A DNA stretch of 64,000 nt, taken from NCBI RefSeq assembly GCF_000224145.3, contig NC_020170.2:2413589-2477588 (forward strand), written 5' to 3'. This document shows, piece by piece, positions 13,601 through 22,400 of the stretch. The translations under genes were made by a program, and so were the position numbers. Positions within the stretch are counted from its first letter, which is position 1, and each line of letters starts with the position of its first letter. Source of the DNA: Ciona intestinalis (lineage: Eukaryota > Chordata > Ascidiacea > Phlebobranchia > Cionidae). The notes below the pieces were generated by a model, which saw only the letters and a program-made list of their open reading frames with translations, did not search any database and was not told the DNA's origin.

Positions 13601-16128
13601 AAATTTTTACACTTTATGGTGCTATTACCAACTTAAAACTGTAAAAATAATACCCGAAAAAGATTAAGCTCTTAAAAGTGAAACTGTAATTCCACCAAAC
13701 TTTTCATTACTCGCATAATGCGAGTAACAACCAACCTTCTACAGCAGATAACACGCTTATGACGTTATGCGTGTTAACTTTGCTTTTGCGAGTAAATATG
13801 CGAGTACTTACGCGCATAAAAGTGACCATGCAAAAAGGGTATAAATCCCTTGATAAAAAAGAGTAGATAATCAATTGTTGCAGGTAAATTAACATAAACT
13901 ATCGAATCAAATGAAGAAAGACATACTGTAGGTAATGTGTAGATAATCATTAGTTGGTAGTTAAAAAACTAGGAGATATTCATTTGTTGTAGTTAAATTA
14001 ACATCTCCAATAAAATAAATTTTGACATACTTGAGTAGATATGGGAATAGTTGTGAAGATGGTAAGATGCCTGAGAGTAAATGAGACAACAATCTCCATA
14101 CTCTGTCATGGTGATTGTCCGAAGTATTACACCATGTTTGTGAGACTACTTGGCAAATTAATTCATCTGATAATACTGGGTTTCTTTGTGCCTGTTGGTC
14201 AAGAGAAATGAATTATATGTATACATAATAATATAATAATACCTTTTATAGGTATTAATATAATAACAACATAAGAGTTTTATCAGCAAAGATTTAAAAA
14301 TGTTTTAAACGAAAAGACAGGATATAATTACAAAAAAACAGTCGTTAAAACATGCTTACAGTTAAAAACATATTCACATTTAATTGAAAGGAAATAAGCA
14401 AGATAGCTATACGTGGATAAAGCTTGAAAAAAGTGTTAATATTATCCCACATACGGAATGTGTGGATATATTATATAGGCCTAGCTTGAAAATGTAATAG
14501 AAGAAAAAATATACGTGCAGTTTGATTTTAAATGTGATTTCAATTCTTAACACGGAAATAGGTATGTATGTTCTAAAGAAATATTGTCACTTCATGTTGT
14601 TACATTATGTGTGTGTTTATTGCACAGTAAATGTACAGTAGTTAACATGTCTATAAATAATACTTTTAATAGTCTCAGAAATTTATATATTATATTTGAA
14701 TTAAAAATTGAATAGTTGTATAGCACAACAATTATTAACCTCTTGGTTGTGACCCCAAATTAGGTCACATTTAGTATATTTGATCACTGACTAGTGATGA
14801 CAAAGCCTTGAAAATGGAATTTTAAAAATCATTAATTGAATACAAATGGTTATATAAAATAGATGTTTAGAAGATTTGGGTCCCAAAGCTTCACTATTAT
14901 TTCATGCTCAAAAATTTAAGACAATTGGCCAGTATTGTTTTAAAAGCACAAAATACTAGTACTATACAGGTTGCACAAAATAAATGAAGACCTTGAAAAC
15001 TTACATTACATATGATGTAGTCTGCAAAAAACTTTAAAGATTTTCCTTTTAAATTGTCATCCAGCATGTAACGGAGAATCTATATATAATGTGATTGAAT
15101 AATCAATACCATTGAGTCGTATAATTTATGTTTTATGTGGCCAAGCGAAAATTTTTGACGCTATTTTTAATCAGACGTTAACCATTACTGGGAAATCAAA
15201 CGTTATGCAAACGGTTTATTACTTTTTGTTATGAAGCTAAAAATAAAACTCTTAGGCTAGAAATGAGAACAACATAAAAGAAATGAAAGTAGTCCATATT
15301 TGACAGCATTGTCACATTTTTTATTGATATAGCATGATTATTTTTTATGTTAGCATTGAAGTAAATTATTATTATGATAATTTTAAAGCATAGGCATATG
15401 TAACATAGCAAAGGGTTTGACATAAGATTGTCTACATTATGGGTTAACAATTAACACATACCAATCTGTTTAATATCACACAATCAGGGTCCGAACCTTT
15501 TCCGAGCACACTGCCGGCAATTGGGTTTGACGTGTATCCCCATGTCCCACCCTGTGTTGAAATATAAACTCTAAACTGCGTGTTAAAATAATTCACAAAT
15601 ATGGTAAATATACATATACGCCGAGTGCGAGTTTGTATACAGTGTATATATGTAACAAAAGGTAGGTGTAACAAAATAACCCAGCAGAGCAGCTAATTGC
15701 TGTGCTTACTGATATTAGTGCTAACTTTAAAACCACTTATAACTTAAAATTAAATAATGAAGATTTTGTTTTTGCGCTGCTGAGTTTTCTCTATCGGGAA
15801 TTCCCCGATTTAGCATTCAAATGACCGATCGCTGCTTGAAGTTTTTTTGTAACTTACCTGAAAAATCTGCCTCACAAACTTAGAAAAAGGATAGTCGTCT
15901 ATATCATGGGGCAGATAACGAGTTACTGGCCAGCCAGATATGTTCTGCGTAGTCTGTTGCACATTATTCATGGGCGAATGGACAGCGGGTAGATCTGGGA
16001 ACATAGGTTACAGAAGTTTTTAACTTAGTTGTCAAATTTTAACGCATAACTATGAGTTGCCATTTACCTGGCACTTTTTTTAGCAAAGTTGCTAAAGTAG
16101 CCGGGATGATCAATTTGTCCACGTCCAT
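34..16128 (-). CDS. MYO15A-like: Myosin XV-like MyTH4-FERM tail protein (3' partial)
   Basis: About 35 minus-strand exons with GT-AG borders and mostly consistent phases give roughly 1,430 residues before the left edge. Order: a first MyTH4 domain (14031-15994), FERM F1 (11799-13009), a long low-complexity linker (6515-11233), a FERM/PH-like lobe (4043-6274), a second MyTH4 (2036-3183) and a second FERM (34-1681), which is incomplete. The F1 block is closest to myosin XV: residues such as LEWEAN, SWSTAGDLAHRTL, GWTLAI and DYVMDLVSNIEL match that family. Myosin XV moves along actin to stereocilia or filopodia tips, and its tail binds cargo and membrane proteins. No IQ, motor or SH3 domain is seen. 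The first ATG (16128) follows a CpG-richer stretch, but the frame stays open about 35 codons upstream, so an internal exon is not excluded. The donor of exon 3016-3183 is uncertain. Confidence 0.8.
651..955. repeat. Direct duplication split by an N gap
   Basis: 651-769 and 820-955 both contain AATTTTAACA(G/T)AAGGTGTAG, TGTTGTTT(C/A)GAAATTGTT and GAAAGTGAA. They are diverged tandem copies in an intron of the myosin-like gene, with 50 N between. Confidence 0.6.
1445..1583 (+). mobile_element. SINE 3' half
   Basis: GGCAACTCGTAAGTTGGCAC, CCGGCCACGCGAGGATAAAG and the tail TTCATTCATTTATTTATTCAC. The tail abuts the 5' splice site of exon 1587-1681. Confidence 0.6.
2036..6274 (-). CDS. Myosin XV-like: FERM/PH lobe and second MyTH4
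   Basis: Exons 6117-6274 and 5740-5898 carry DWKLMVRKEYFLP and TWKIYFSRI. Exons 5086-5179, 4043-4163 and 3554-3683 look like a PH-type F3 lobe (LLSVGKSGIHLLK, SSNALVITSKHGVLTLQ). Exons 3016-3183, 2821-2893, 2410-2560 and 2036-2160 form the second MyTH4 (REYSIRRFALDYFKK, SDEVYVQIVRQT, DSAERAWRLLAFF). Acceptor 2160 is chosen inside an open frame because only it keeps phase. The SH3 domain that vertebrate myosin XV has between these parts is not recognisable here. Confidence 0.7.
3213..3441 (+). mobile_element. SINE, near full length
   Basis: Contains CTGGCACAGTGGTTTTAAAT, GGGCAGGACACTTAACACCA, CAATTGCTCTAACC and the degraded tail CACAAGGATAAATAATCCAC ATTCAT. It sits in an intron of the myosin-like gene. 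Confidence 0.55.
6515..11233 (-). CDS. Myosin XV-like: low-complexity linker exons
   Basis: Exons at 11097-11233, 10508-10581, 9630-9714, 9092-9455, 8970-9026, 8673-8911, 8506-8554, 8126-8266, 7697-7783, 7561-7641, 7271-7348, 6839-6916 and 6515-6641. They encode a disordered linker: an acidic run (EEEEEDEVES), a Met-Gln-Pro repeat, a Gln/Met-rich stretch, Arg-Ser and Ser-Pro-Lys runs (SPKSPKSPKS), then charged coil-like sequence. Long Pro-rich linkers between the tail domains are usual in myosin XV. Exon 9092-9455 is 364 bases long, whereas its neighbours' phases require 365 (see findings). Confidence 0.7.
7105..7250 (-). mobile_element. SINE fragment
   Basis: TATGGCTGGCAATTGGGACA, CCAAGGACACAAATGCCCAT and CCTCTAAGCTGCAGGCAAGC are characteristic of the family in reverse orientation. 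Confidence 0.5.
9216..9444. repeat. 15-base coding minisatellite (Met-Met-Gln-Gln-Pro)
   Basis: About 15 tandem units of consensus ATGATGCAACAGCCG on the minus strand, within exon 9092-9455 of the myosin-like gene. Some units read ATGATGTCACAGCCG. One unit near 9316-9329 is 14 bases long. Confidence 0.8.
11258..11505 (-). mobile_element. tRNA-derived SINE, full-length copy
   Basis: Reads tail to head on the plus strand: CTTACTTTATCCTCGCGTGG at the left, GTACTAGCTTTGAGTTACC, TAGTGACCA, and at the right CAGGTGCGCTAACCACTTTG near the head. Confidence 0.6.
11799..13009 (-). CDS. Myosin XV-like: exons of FERM F1 region
   Basis: Exons 12837-13009, 12510-12582 and 11799-11969 join in phase (2 to 1, 1 to 2, 2 to 2). 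The block carries PPSVLEWEANNN, MALEVCCSDG, DSWSTAGDLAHRTL, KGWTLAIQYNDG and DDYVMDLVSNIEL, a run typical of the myosin XV tail. The donor of the last exon is CA/GTGTGT, the only choice that keeps frame with exon 11097-11233. Confidence 0.8.
12565..12710. repeat. Duplication of a splice acceptor and exon edge
   Basis: AACTGAAGTGTCTAAAAAAA GTTTATTAT with TTATTATATAAAG(A/G)CCAAGTGTA occurs twice. The first copy includes the acceptor and first bases of exon 12510-12582; the second lies within the intron. Confidence 0.65.
12733..12822 (+). mobile_element. SINE fragment
   Basis: CCCAGTGGTCACTAAAGC, CACCCACAAAGTTACATGCA and GGTAACTCCTTAGC match the middle of the family. A second fragment with GTAAGCAGGCATGAGGTGTG lies at 12030-12110. 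Confidence 0.45.
13439..13839. mobile_element. 401-base TIR element, TA flanks
   Basis: Ends CCCTTTTTGCATGG and CCATGCAAAAAGGG are perfect complements, flanked by TA on both sides. The interior contains several self-complementary stretches (GTTAATGCG, GCGTGTTAAC, CGCATAATGCG) and no ORF of note. TA flanks suggest a Tc1/mariner-like source, though the ends alone do not settle the family. It sits in a long intron of the myosin-like gene. Confidence 0.7.
14031..15994 (-). CDS. Myosin XV-like: exons of first MyTH4 domain
   Basis: Four exons (15858-15994, 15462-15551, 15005-15079, 14031-14191) with phases that fit exon 1 at 16068-16128. They encode the core MyTH4 pattern: DYPFSKFVRQIFQ, then ILRYMLDD, then SDELICQVVSQTW and RVWRLLSHLL. 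MyTH4 domains in myosins VII, X and XV are helical and pack against the following FERM domain to bind cargo or microtubules. The domain ends at a phase-2 junction with exon 12837-13009, which carries the C-terminal MyTH4 helix and the start of FERM F1. Confidence 0.8.
15091..15235. repeat. Dispersed repeat, copy A
   Basis: Shares long blocks (CGCTATTTTTAATCAGACGT TAACCATTACTGGG, TATAATTTATGTTTT) with 24953-25100 in the same orientation. Class unknown. It lies in an intron of the myosin-like gene. Confidence 0.6.
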
Positions 16129-16916
16129 TTTACCTAAAACCTCTTGCGGTCGCAACCAGCAGAAATACCCTGACCGTCTTCGGCAAGATTTTTGTTTAAA
16201 TATCGGTGACTAGTTAACAAAAAGCGGTGCTCCTGATAGAATTATCTTCCTAACTCACTGCCCGTTGTATTATCTGCGCAAAGTCACCGTAGCGCGGTTA
16301 ATGATTGATCAGATCATACAAAACGTTATTTGCAGCGAGCAAATATAGTGTGAAAACGATACGACATTTTCTCGCTGGAATGCTTTGTTAGTTCATCTCG
16401 ATAAAATAGACCAAGCCTCATTTAAACTTTAACTTCGAAACGCGCGTCGCGTGATTACGTCATAAGTTACTCAGTAACGCTTATTTTATGAGGGTGGAAT
16501 TATTCTGTCAATAAGAACAAGGTATAAAGGCTGGTGGTCTAGGAATAAGACATCACATGTTCAAATCACAGTGTTTTATGTCTGTGTAATAACGACTGGC
16601 GAGAATGCATGCGTGTATTTACAATGAATGTAATAAACTACAATTCCCACTATAGCAGGTATGCGTCGCCAACTAAAACACGTACACCAAAGGGAGTTAT
16701 TAGTACCAGAGCTCCTTAGGTATATCTCTCTTGGCAACATTTTATATTAACATTTGCATAACAATGTTATTATGTTTGCCTACTCCTGGCTTCGGAAATA
16801 AGGAAGGTGGGTTATTAAAATAAAACTGCCGAGCTATTAAGTTGCTTCGGCCACACTTTGTATAAGTTTTACTAGGTGCAATGTAGCTATTATGAGTAGG
16901 TTATAAGAGAATACTA

Positions 16917-17110
16917 TATAGTAGGGTGGGGTAAGATGGGACAACTGTTAACTCTATTTTTTACCCATTTGGTAGTAAACAAACAGCATTCAAAGAATTA
17001 TTAAACCGTATTCTCACGACTCCCATATACCGTTGTTAATTGTTTAAAACACGATCGGGATATTAGGATATCATATGTGCTAAAGGTGTCCCGTCTTTCC
17101 CTACCCTACT
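16917..17110 (+). mobile_element. Cimi-1-like MITE
   Basis: Begins TATAGTAGGGTGGGGTAAGA and ends with the near complement (CCCTACCCTACTGTAT). The interior includes TTTGGTAGTAAACAAA, ACATTCAAAGAATTAT and TTAAAACACGATC(A)GG(G)ATAT, shared by the other copies below. Length is about 194. It resembles the MITE described from Ciona as Cimi-1; the name is from memory, not alignment. Confidence 0.65.
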
Positions 17111-17280
17111 GTATGTCACTCAACCAAGACTTACACACGCAGCTACCCAAACACGCATAAAGGAAACACATGATGCTAAAAAACAAAAGAACAAAGGTAC
17201 GTATAAAACGAATGACTTTCATTTTATACGTCGATTGTTGTTTTTATAAATATAAAACCAATCAATAGTAGGATCAATCA

Positions 17281-17457
17281 AGAAGGGAGACCATTTTATT
17301 CTTTTCCCCGATCCGACTGGTAGTAAACAAAGAACATTCAAAGAATTATAAAACCGTATCCCCACGACTTCCATATAGACTAGTGTTAATTATTTAAAAC
17401 ACAATCAGGATATTTGAACATTATTTGCTGAAGATGTCCCGTCTTACCCGTACAACT
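17281..17457 (+). mobile_element. Cimi-1-like MITE, decayed copy
   Basis: Shares GGTAGTAAACAAAGAACATT, AAACCGTAT and GATGTCCCGTCTTACCC with the copy at 16917, but the left terminal repeat is lost. Confidence 0.55.
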
Positions 17458-17817
17458 AATTAGTCATATTGGGCCATGTTTGAATTGAGTTTGGTGTTTG
17501 TATTGCAGTTGAATTACTTACCTCGTTAACTGATATAGCTCAGATGTATAGGACTTTCTTTAAAATTCCAGTAAATATATGTATTTGTAAAATCAATACA
17601 CTACTATAAAGCGTTTTGATTTGGCAAGATATTTAAATTTAATTCCATAAATTATTTAAAAGCAAAGAACTACATGGGCAATGTAAATAATCTCTGTATA
17701 AATGGCTGTCAATGTATATTTAAAATCTCGGCGGCAATTATTTATGGCGTTAAAGGTAAAATCACACGTGAAGGTTTGTTGGAAAGGTATTGCACGCGTG
17801 GCAGGTGGCTGGGGAGT

Positions 17818-18461
17818 CTAGGCGGTGATCGGTTCGTACAAAATGCCGTTTCTTCTGTAAAAAGTGTCGCGTACGATGCGGGAGCGGCCGAATTGCGGTG
17901 CCCAGAAATCTTTAACAACGTCGTCCAAGTGCCAACCGTATTCCCAAGATGTGGTCAGTGGAAATTCGTATTTTTCTTCAGGTTTCTTAATGGTTCGTGC
18001 TTGCAGGTATTGGTATCTACCCTTGCCCTCCTTTGTAAAACCGTGGTATAACATTTTTCGGATACCTAAGAAACAGGATTATGAAAGTTAAAAAAGGCTA
18101 AAAATCGTTTAAAAGTTTACTTACCAGGGGAAACTGGACGCATTTCCACTAACAGCAGGTTTGGATCAACCACCTCGGTAGTAGGCGCTACTACTTCAAG
18201 TTTTGGTTGCCGCCGCTTTGGGTAAGATAGGACAGGAAGTGTGAGGCTTCTAGTCGGAGGTTTTGGGACCATGTCTTGAAATCTTTTTGAACGGGTTCTC
18301 TGTTGTTCTGTAGCCTGCGTTTGATCGTCCTCGCTAACGTTGTCCCGGTATTTCTGGTGCCAGGCAAGCCTCACGTACGCCTCCTTTTTGATTGCTTCTT
18401 TCCAAAAGTTTTGCCGCTGGGTGTCCATATTAAGCTCGCGAACCATCTTGACGGACTTCAC
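17818..18461 (-). CDS. SPMIP1: SPMIP1-like sperm/ciliary microtubule inner protein
   Basis: Two exons, 18125-18461 and 17818-18065, joined at phase 1 with canonical GT-AG. They make 194 residues ending at a TAG. Visible pieces: an N-terminal helix-like stretch (MDTQRQNFWKEAIKKEAY, LAWHQKY), a basic Pro-rich middle, MRPVSPG, then KMLYHGFTKEGKGRYQYL, SWEYGW and RDTFYRRNGI. This layout matches, from memory, the small SPMIP1 (ATP6V1FNB) family, which sits inside sperm axonemal doublet microtubules. The start could be the first ATG (18461) or the Met five codons later. It lies back to back with MCM10. The family name is from recall, not search. Confidence 0.6.
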
Positions 18462-19447
18462 AGAAGCGACAAAACCTTTTTAACAACAACCTGGCACCGA
18501 TTGCTAACTTAAAAATAAATGACGTCAGTTATAACACCTAAAGTAATAACATAGTTTAAAATTTTTGACACCTCTTTTATATACTTTTACTATAGAAAGC
18601 AAGCAACGATCGCCGCTATTAAAGAATCAAAGCGAAGCGAAATATTCCAGTTTTACTAAAGACCACTAGCCGAATATGATCTTACGCTAAACTTCTATGA
18701 AGCAACATTGCACTTCAAATAAGTTTGCTCTTTAAGTTTCCCACTTAAATTCTCTCGAAAATTACTTAACATAACATGGTTGCTATATATTCGAAACATA
18801 AAGCGAAAAACACTCGACAGAACTGTCCACACTTATTGTCATTTGACATTTGTCATAATCAAACCACGTAGGAGATAAAAAAATACGTTTGTCTTAAGAC
18901 ACGGCGAACTAAAAATTTTACGCGCTTTAACGTTTTTAATAGATATTTCGCTTGACTTATCGCACCATGCTTGCAGCTATTGGAGTTATCAGACTGATTT
19001 CTGTAAACCTAAACATATAATTACACGATATAAAAAATTTAAATGCCCTAATCTGTTGTCCTTCTGGTGCCCGACGGAATCAAGTTACGAATTACACAAA
19101 GTAAAGTTTCCGCGTACCTTGACATAAATTAGTTACTATGGATACTGATACGACCATAGAAATAGTATGCAAGTTCCAATATCTCCTGTTCATGCCTGAA
19201 AACGTACATTTTTTTAGGATGCATAACATTATTAGAGAAATAAATTAGAATAAATGTATTTACAAATTACCGTATAGCTCTCAGAGTCAATTTAAAACGC
19301 TAGTTTGCATCACAAACCCCTATAATAAGATACGTTTTGTCACTAACAGTGCTATTTATATGGCGGGAAAAGCGAATGTTTTTATAACTCACATAGTAGT
19401 AATAGTACATACTTGGTGAACATTAGTACAATATTTGAGGCTATAAA
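18462..19447. promoter_or_regulatory. Divergent promoter region SPMIP1-like / MCM10
   Basis: 986 bases between the start codons of a minus-strand and a plus-strand gene, with no ORF of note. A TGACGTCA (CRE-type palindrome) occurs near 18521-18528, just upstream of the SPMIP1-like start. The stretch is inferred to hold both promoters. No TATA box could be assigned with confidence. Confidence 0.45.
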
Positions 19448-22400
19448 ATGGATAATGATGGCAACATAGAAGCGCTGTTTGATGATGACGGTGACGATGA
19501 ACTACTGGCTGAGTTACTTGAGGAAAACGAGCAGGAAACTGCCAAAGAAAGCAAACCTGCTGCTGGTAAAATACGTTATGTTCAAATATAATATTAACAA
19601 GTTCCTAAATCAAGTGTATAAGAATACTAATGTACAAGAGTCCCATGCCGCCATAGCAAAACGAGACCAGAAAAGTCAATAGGTTAATTGCTAGTGGGAT
19701 AGCTTCTGTTAAGACACAAAATCTCCCATATTTTCTCATCTTGCTTTGAAACAATTAACAACGCTATATCAGAGTCATGAGGCTATAATCATTTAAATGT
19801 ACCTTTTTTACTAATAAATTAAATAAGCAGACCATGTCCCAAATTACCCCCAACCTACCAAATGTCATGGTATGTGAATATAGGATTAAAAACATGTCCC
19901 ATCTTACCCCAACCCACCATATGACATGGTAAGTGGATTCATCACAAAAAATCTTTACTTTTAAGCACGAGATGATGATTTGGAGCTTTTAAACAACTTC
20001 TTCGAAGATGAAGAAGAAGATGAAACACCTGTCAATAAAGATGATTTAAACAAAATGGAGGGTAAGTTTTTATAACCTGTAGGCTGTAGTATTGTACTTG
20101 CTGGGTTTATCTCTTGGTGATATTCTGGGGCAAGTCACCTAATTGTTAACTCTCAATTATAATGGGCCTATGTGTGTGGTTTTTAATATGATCTCTTTTT
20201 CAAAAATTAATACTTAGCAAAAGTTTTAGAACTTTCAAAATGAGCATGTTTGTTTAGCTTAAAACAGTTAGGTTTCATGTGCCATGGTGAATTATCTGTT
20301 GTTGTATTGTAAATTTCAGATGAATACAAAGAGTTGGAAAGAAAAATGAAACTATTGAAACAGAAAATGAACACAAGTGCAGATGAAAAATGTGAGACTG
20401 TCCCTGTTAATACCAAAGAACCACCGCAGGAGAAATTGCCACAAACTGAACAAAAACGCAGTTTCTTTGATGCTTTCGGTGGAGGAATATCTGATGAAAG
20501 TTTTGTGCAGGCAGAGAACGGTGTAGTCCCCAAAGAGAAATCAAAACCAGAAAAAAATACAAACAGCGAGCCTGAGCCATCTCAAAAAAGGAGAAGAGTT
20601 TGTCACGATCCTACTTCTCAAGTTAAAAGTCCAACATCCAGCAGCAAAACATCTTTATCTTCATTTTATCAAAATTCGAAACAAACTCCAAAGCAAAAGC
20701 CAGCGCCTTCACAACCCAAACCTTTTAAAGGACAACAGTTTTTTGAAATCGAGCATTTTTCAAAGATAAGATTAAAGTGAGTTCCTTTTTGAGATTGTAA
20801 CATTTCTTTTTTATTGTAAATCTTTCCTGGCACGAAAAATTGACATAATTTGCATAAATGCAATTAGCGATGGTTTAACTTCAATCAAGAATAATTTAAG
20901 TTAACATAAACAACCGTGCCATGTATTAACATAGAAAATTAAAGCCAATCATTAAAAATATAGATTAAAGAATAAATGCTAGAATTAAGATAAATGCGAA
21001 AAAAGTTGCGAAAAAAACAAACAATAACATCAAGAAAAAATGTTCCAAGAAAAAAAAGGTCTGTTGACCACTAGCGTGCTCTATTAAAAACAGCAACCTA
21101 TAATACATAGTGTGTATATTTGCACACTAACTGTGTAAATCATATTTTTAAATTTTGATTTACAGAGAGAGGTTTGTGTCCCAAGATGAGATGAAGGAGA
21201 GGATGAAATCGAAGCTCTTCGTGAAGATCGGGGTCATCCGACCAACACAGAAGTTATGCGAGGAAAAGGACTGGGTCACTGTTGCTGTTGTTGCCAAGCA
21301 GCTTGATCCACAGACAGCAAAAAATGTAATTTGGGATGATGTTTTGAGATTCTTTGTTTTAATTTTTTTTGGCTTTAAATTGTTTAAAATGGTTTAAAAT
21401 TTTTTTGGCCTAATTAAATTTATAAAGGTGATTTTTGTTAATAAAATATAATTTTAGGTATTTATTTATATTTCTATTCTGTATGGGCAAGGTCCTTGTT
21501 CATGTACTTGGAATTTTGGCCAAATTTGACCCATTACCCTCAACACCCAGGCCTGCTTATGTACATCTGAATCTAACCTAATTTATTTGCAGTAAAAAAA
21601 ATATTTTTTTTTTTAGGGTAAACAATTCAGTATCTGGCATCTCACTGATCTCGATGACTGTAACAAACATGTTGCTCTCTTCCTCTTCGGGATCGTACAT
21701 GAGGAGCTGTGGAAGAAGATCACGGTGGGATCAGTCATTGGGATCCTCAATCCTTCTATCATGCCTCCCAGGAAAGATAATGTTCAAAGTCAAAATAAAA
21801 GGTAGGTTGTGCCCAATGCAGTTTAAAAATTTGACGGGGTTATTATAAATTAACAATTTAACATCACTGGTTACTAAACATAAAGGCAGATTTTTGTAAA
21901 TATTCTGTTGTATAGTGGGAAGGTTATTATATGTTAAATAAAAAATTACAGGTTATTATAAATTAACGTTACTTAACACATAATTGCAGATTTTTGTGAA
22001 TATTTTGTTTTGTTGTGTAATGGGGCAATGACATAGCCATGTGTAGGGATGCACATTACAGAATAATTAGGTATTCTAGGATATCCTAGAATACTTTATT
22101 TCGAATCTAGAATTCCGAATCTAGAATTTCGAATCTTTTTATATTTATAGGAAAAAGAAATTTTACCCACAAAAGTCAGTTTATTGACCCTTTCATAGCA
22201 GCCTTGTTGGGTCATGAGCTGTAAAATGATCAAAAATTGTACTATTGGGTAGTTTTTGCGTCATGAAACGTATAGCAGGCTATGAAAAGACGTTACGAAA
22301 CGTTTACTCTCGAAAGTCCCACAAACACAAAAATATTTTTTTTCAAAATTAATAAGTTTCAAAAATTGTTAATATAGTATATGAGATGACGTGTAATGAC

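Larger units (their letters stand above)
16129..17817. other. Intergenic: 5' flank of the myosin-like gene, MITE copies
   Basis: No further exon is supported. 16260-16490 is richer in CpG than its surroundings (CGCGCGTCGCGTGATTACGTCAT near 16440-16465 is one example) and is the likely promoter of the myosin XV-like gene. Two copies of a TIR element fill 16917-17110 and 17281-17457. The part next to 17818 should hold the 3' UTR of the SPMIP1-like gene; no clear polyadenylation signal was found there. Confidence 0.5.
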
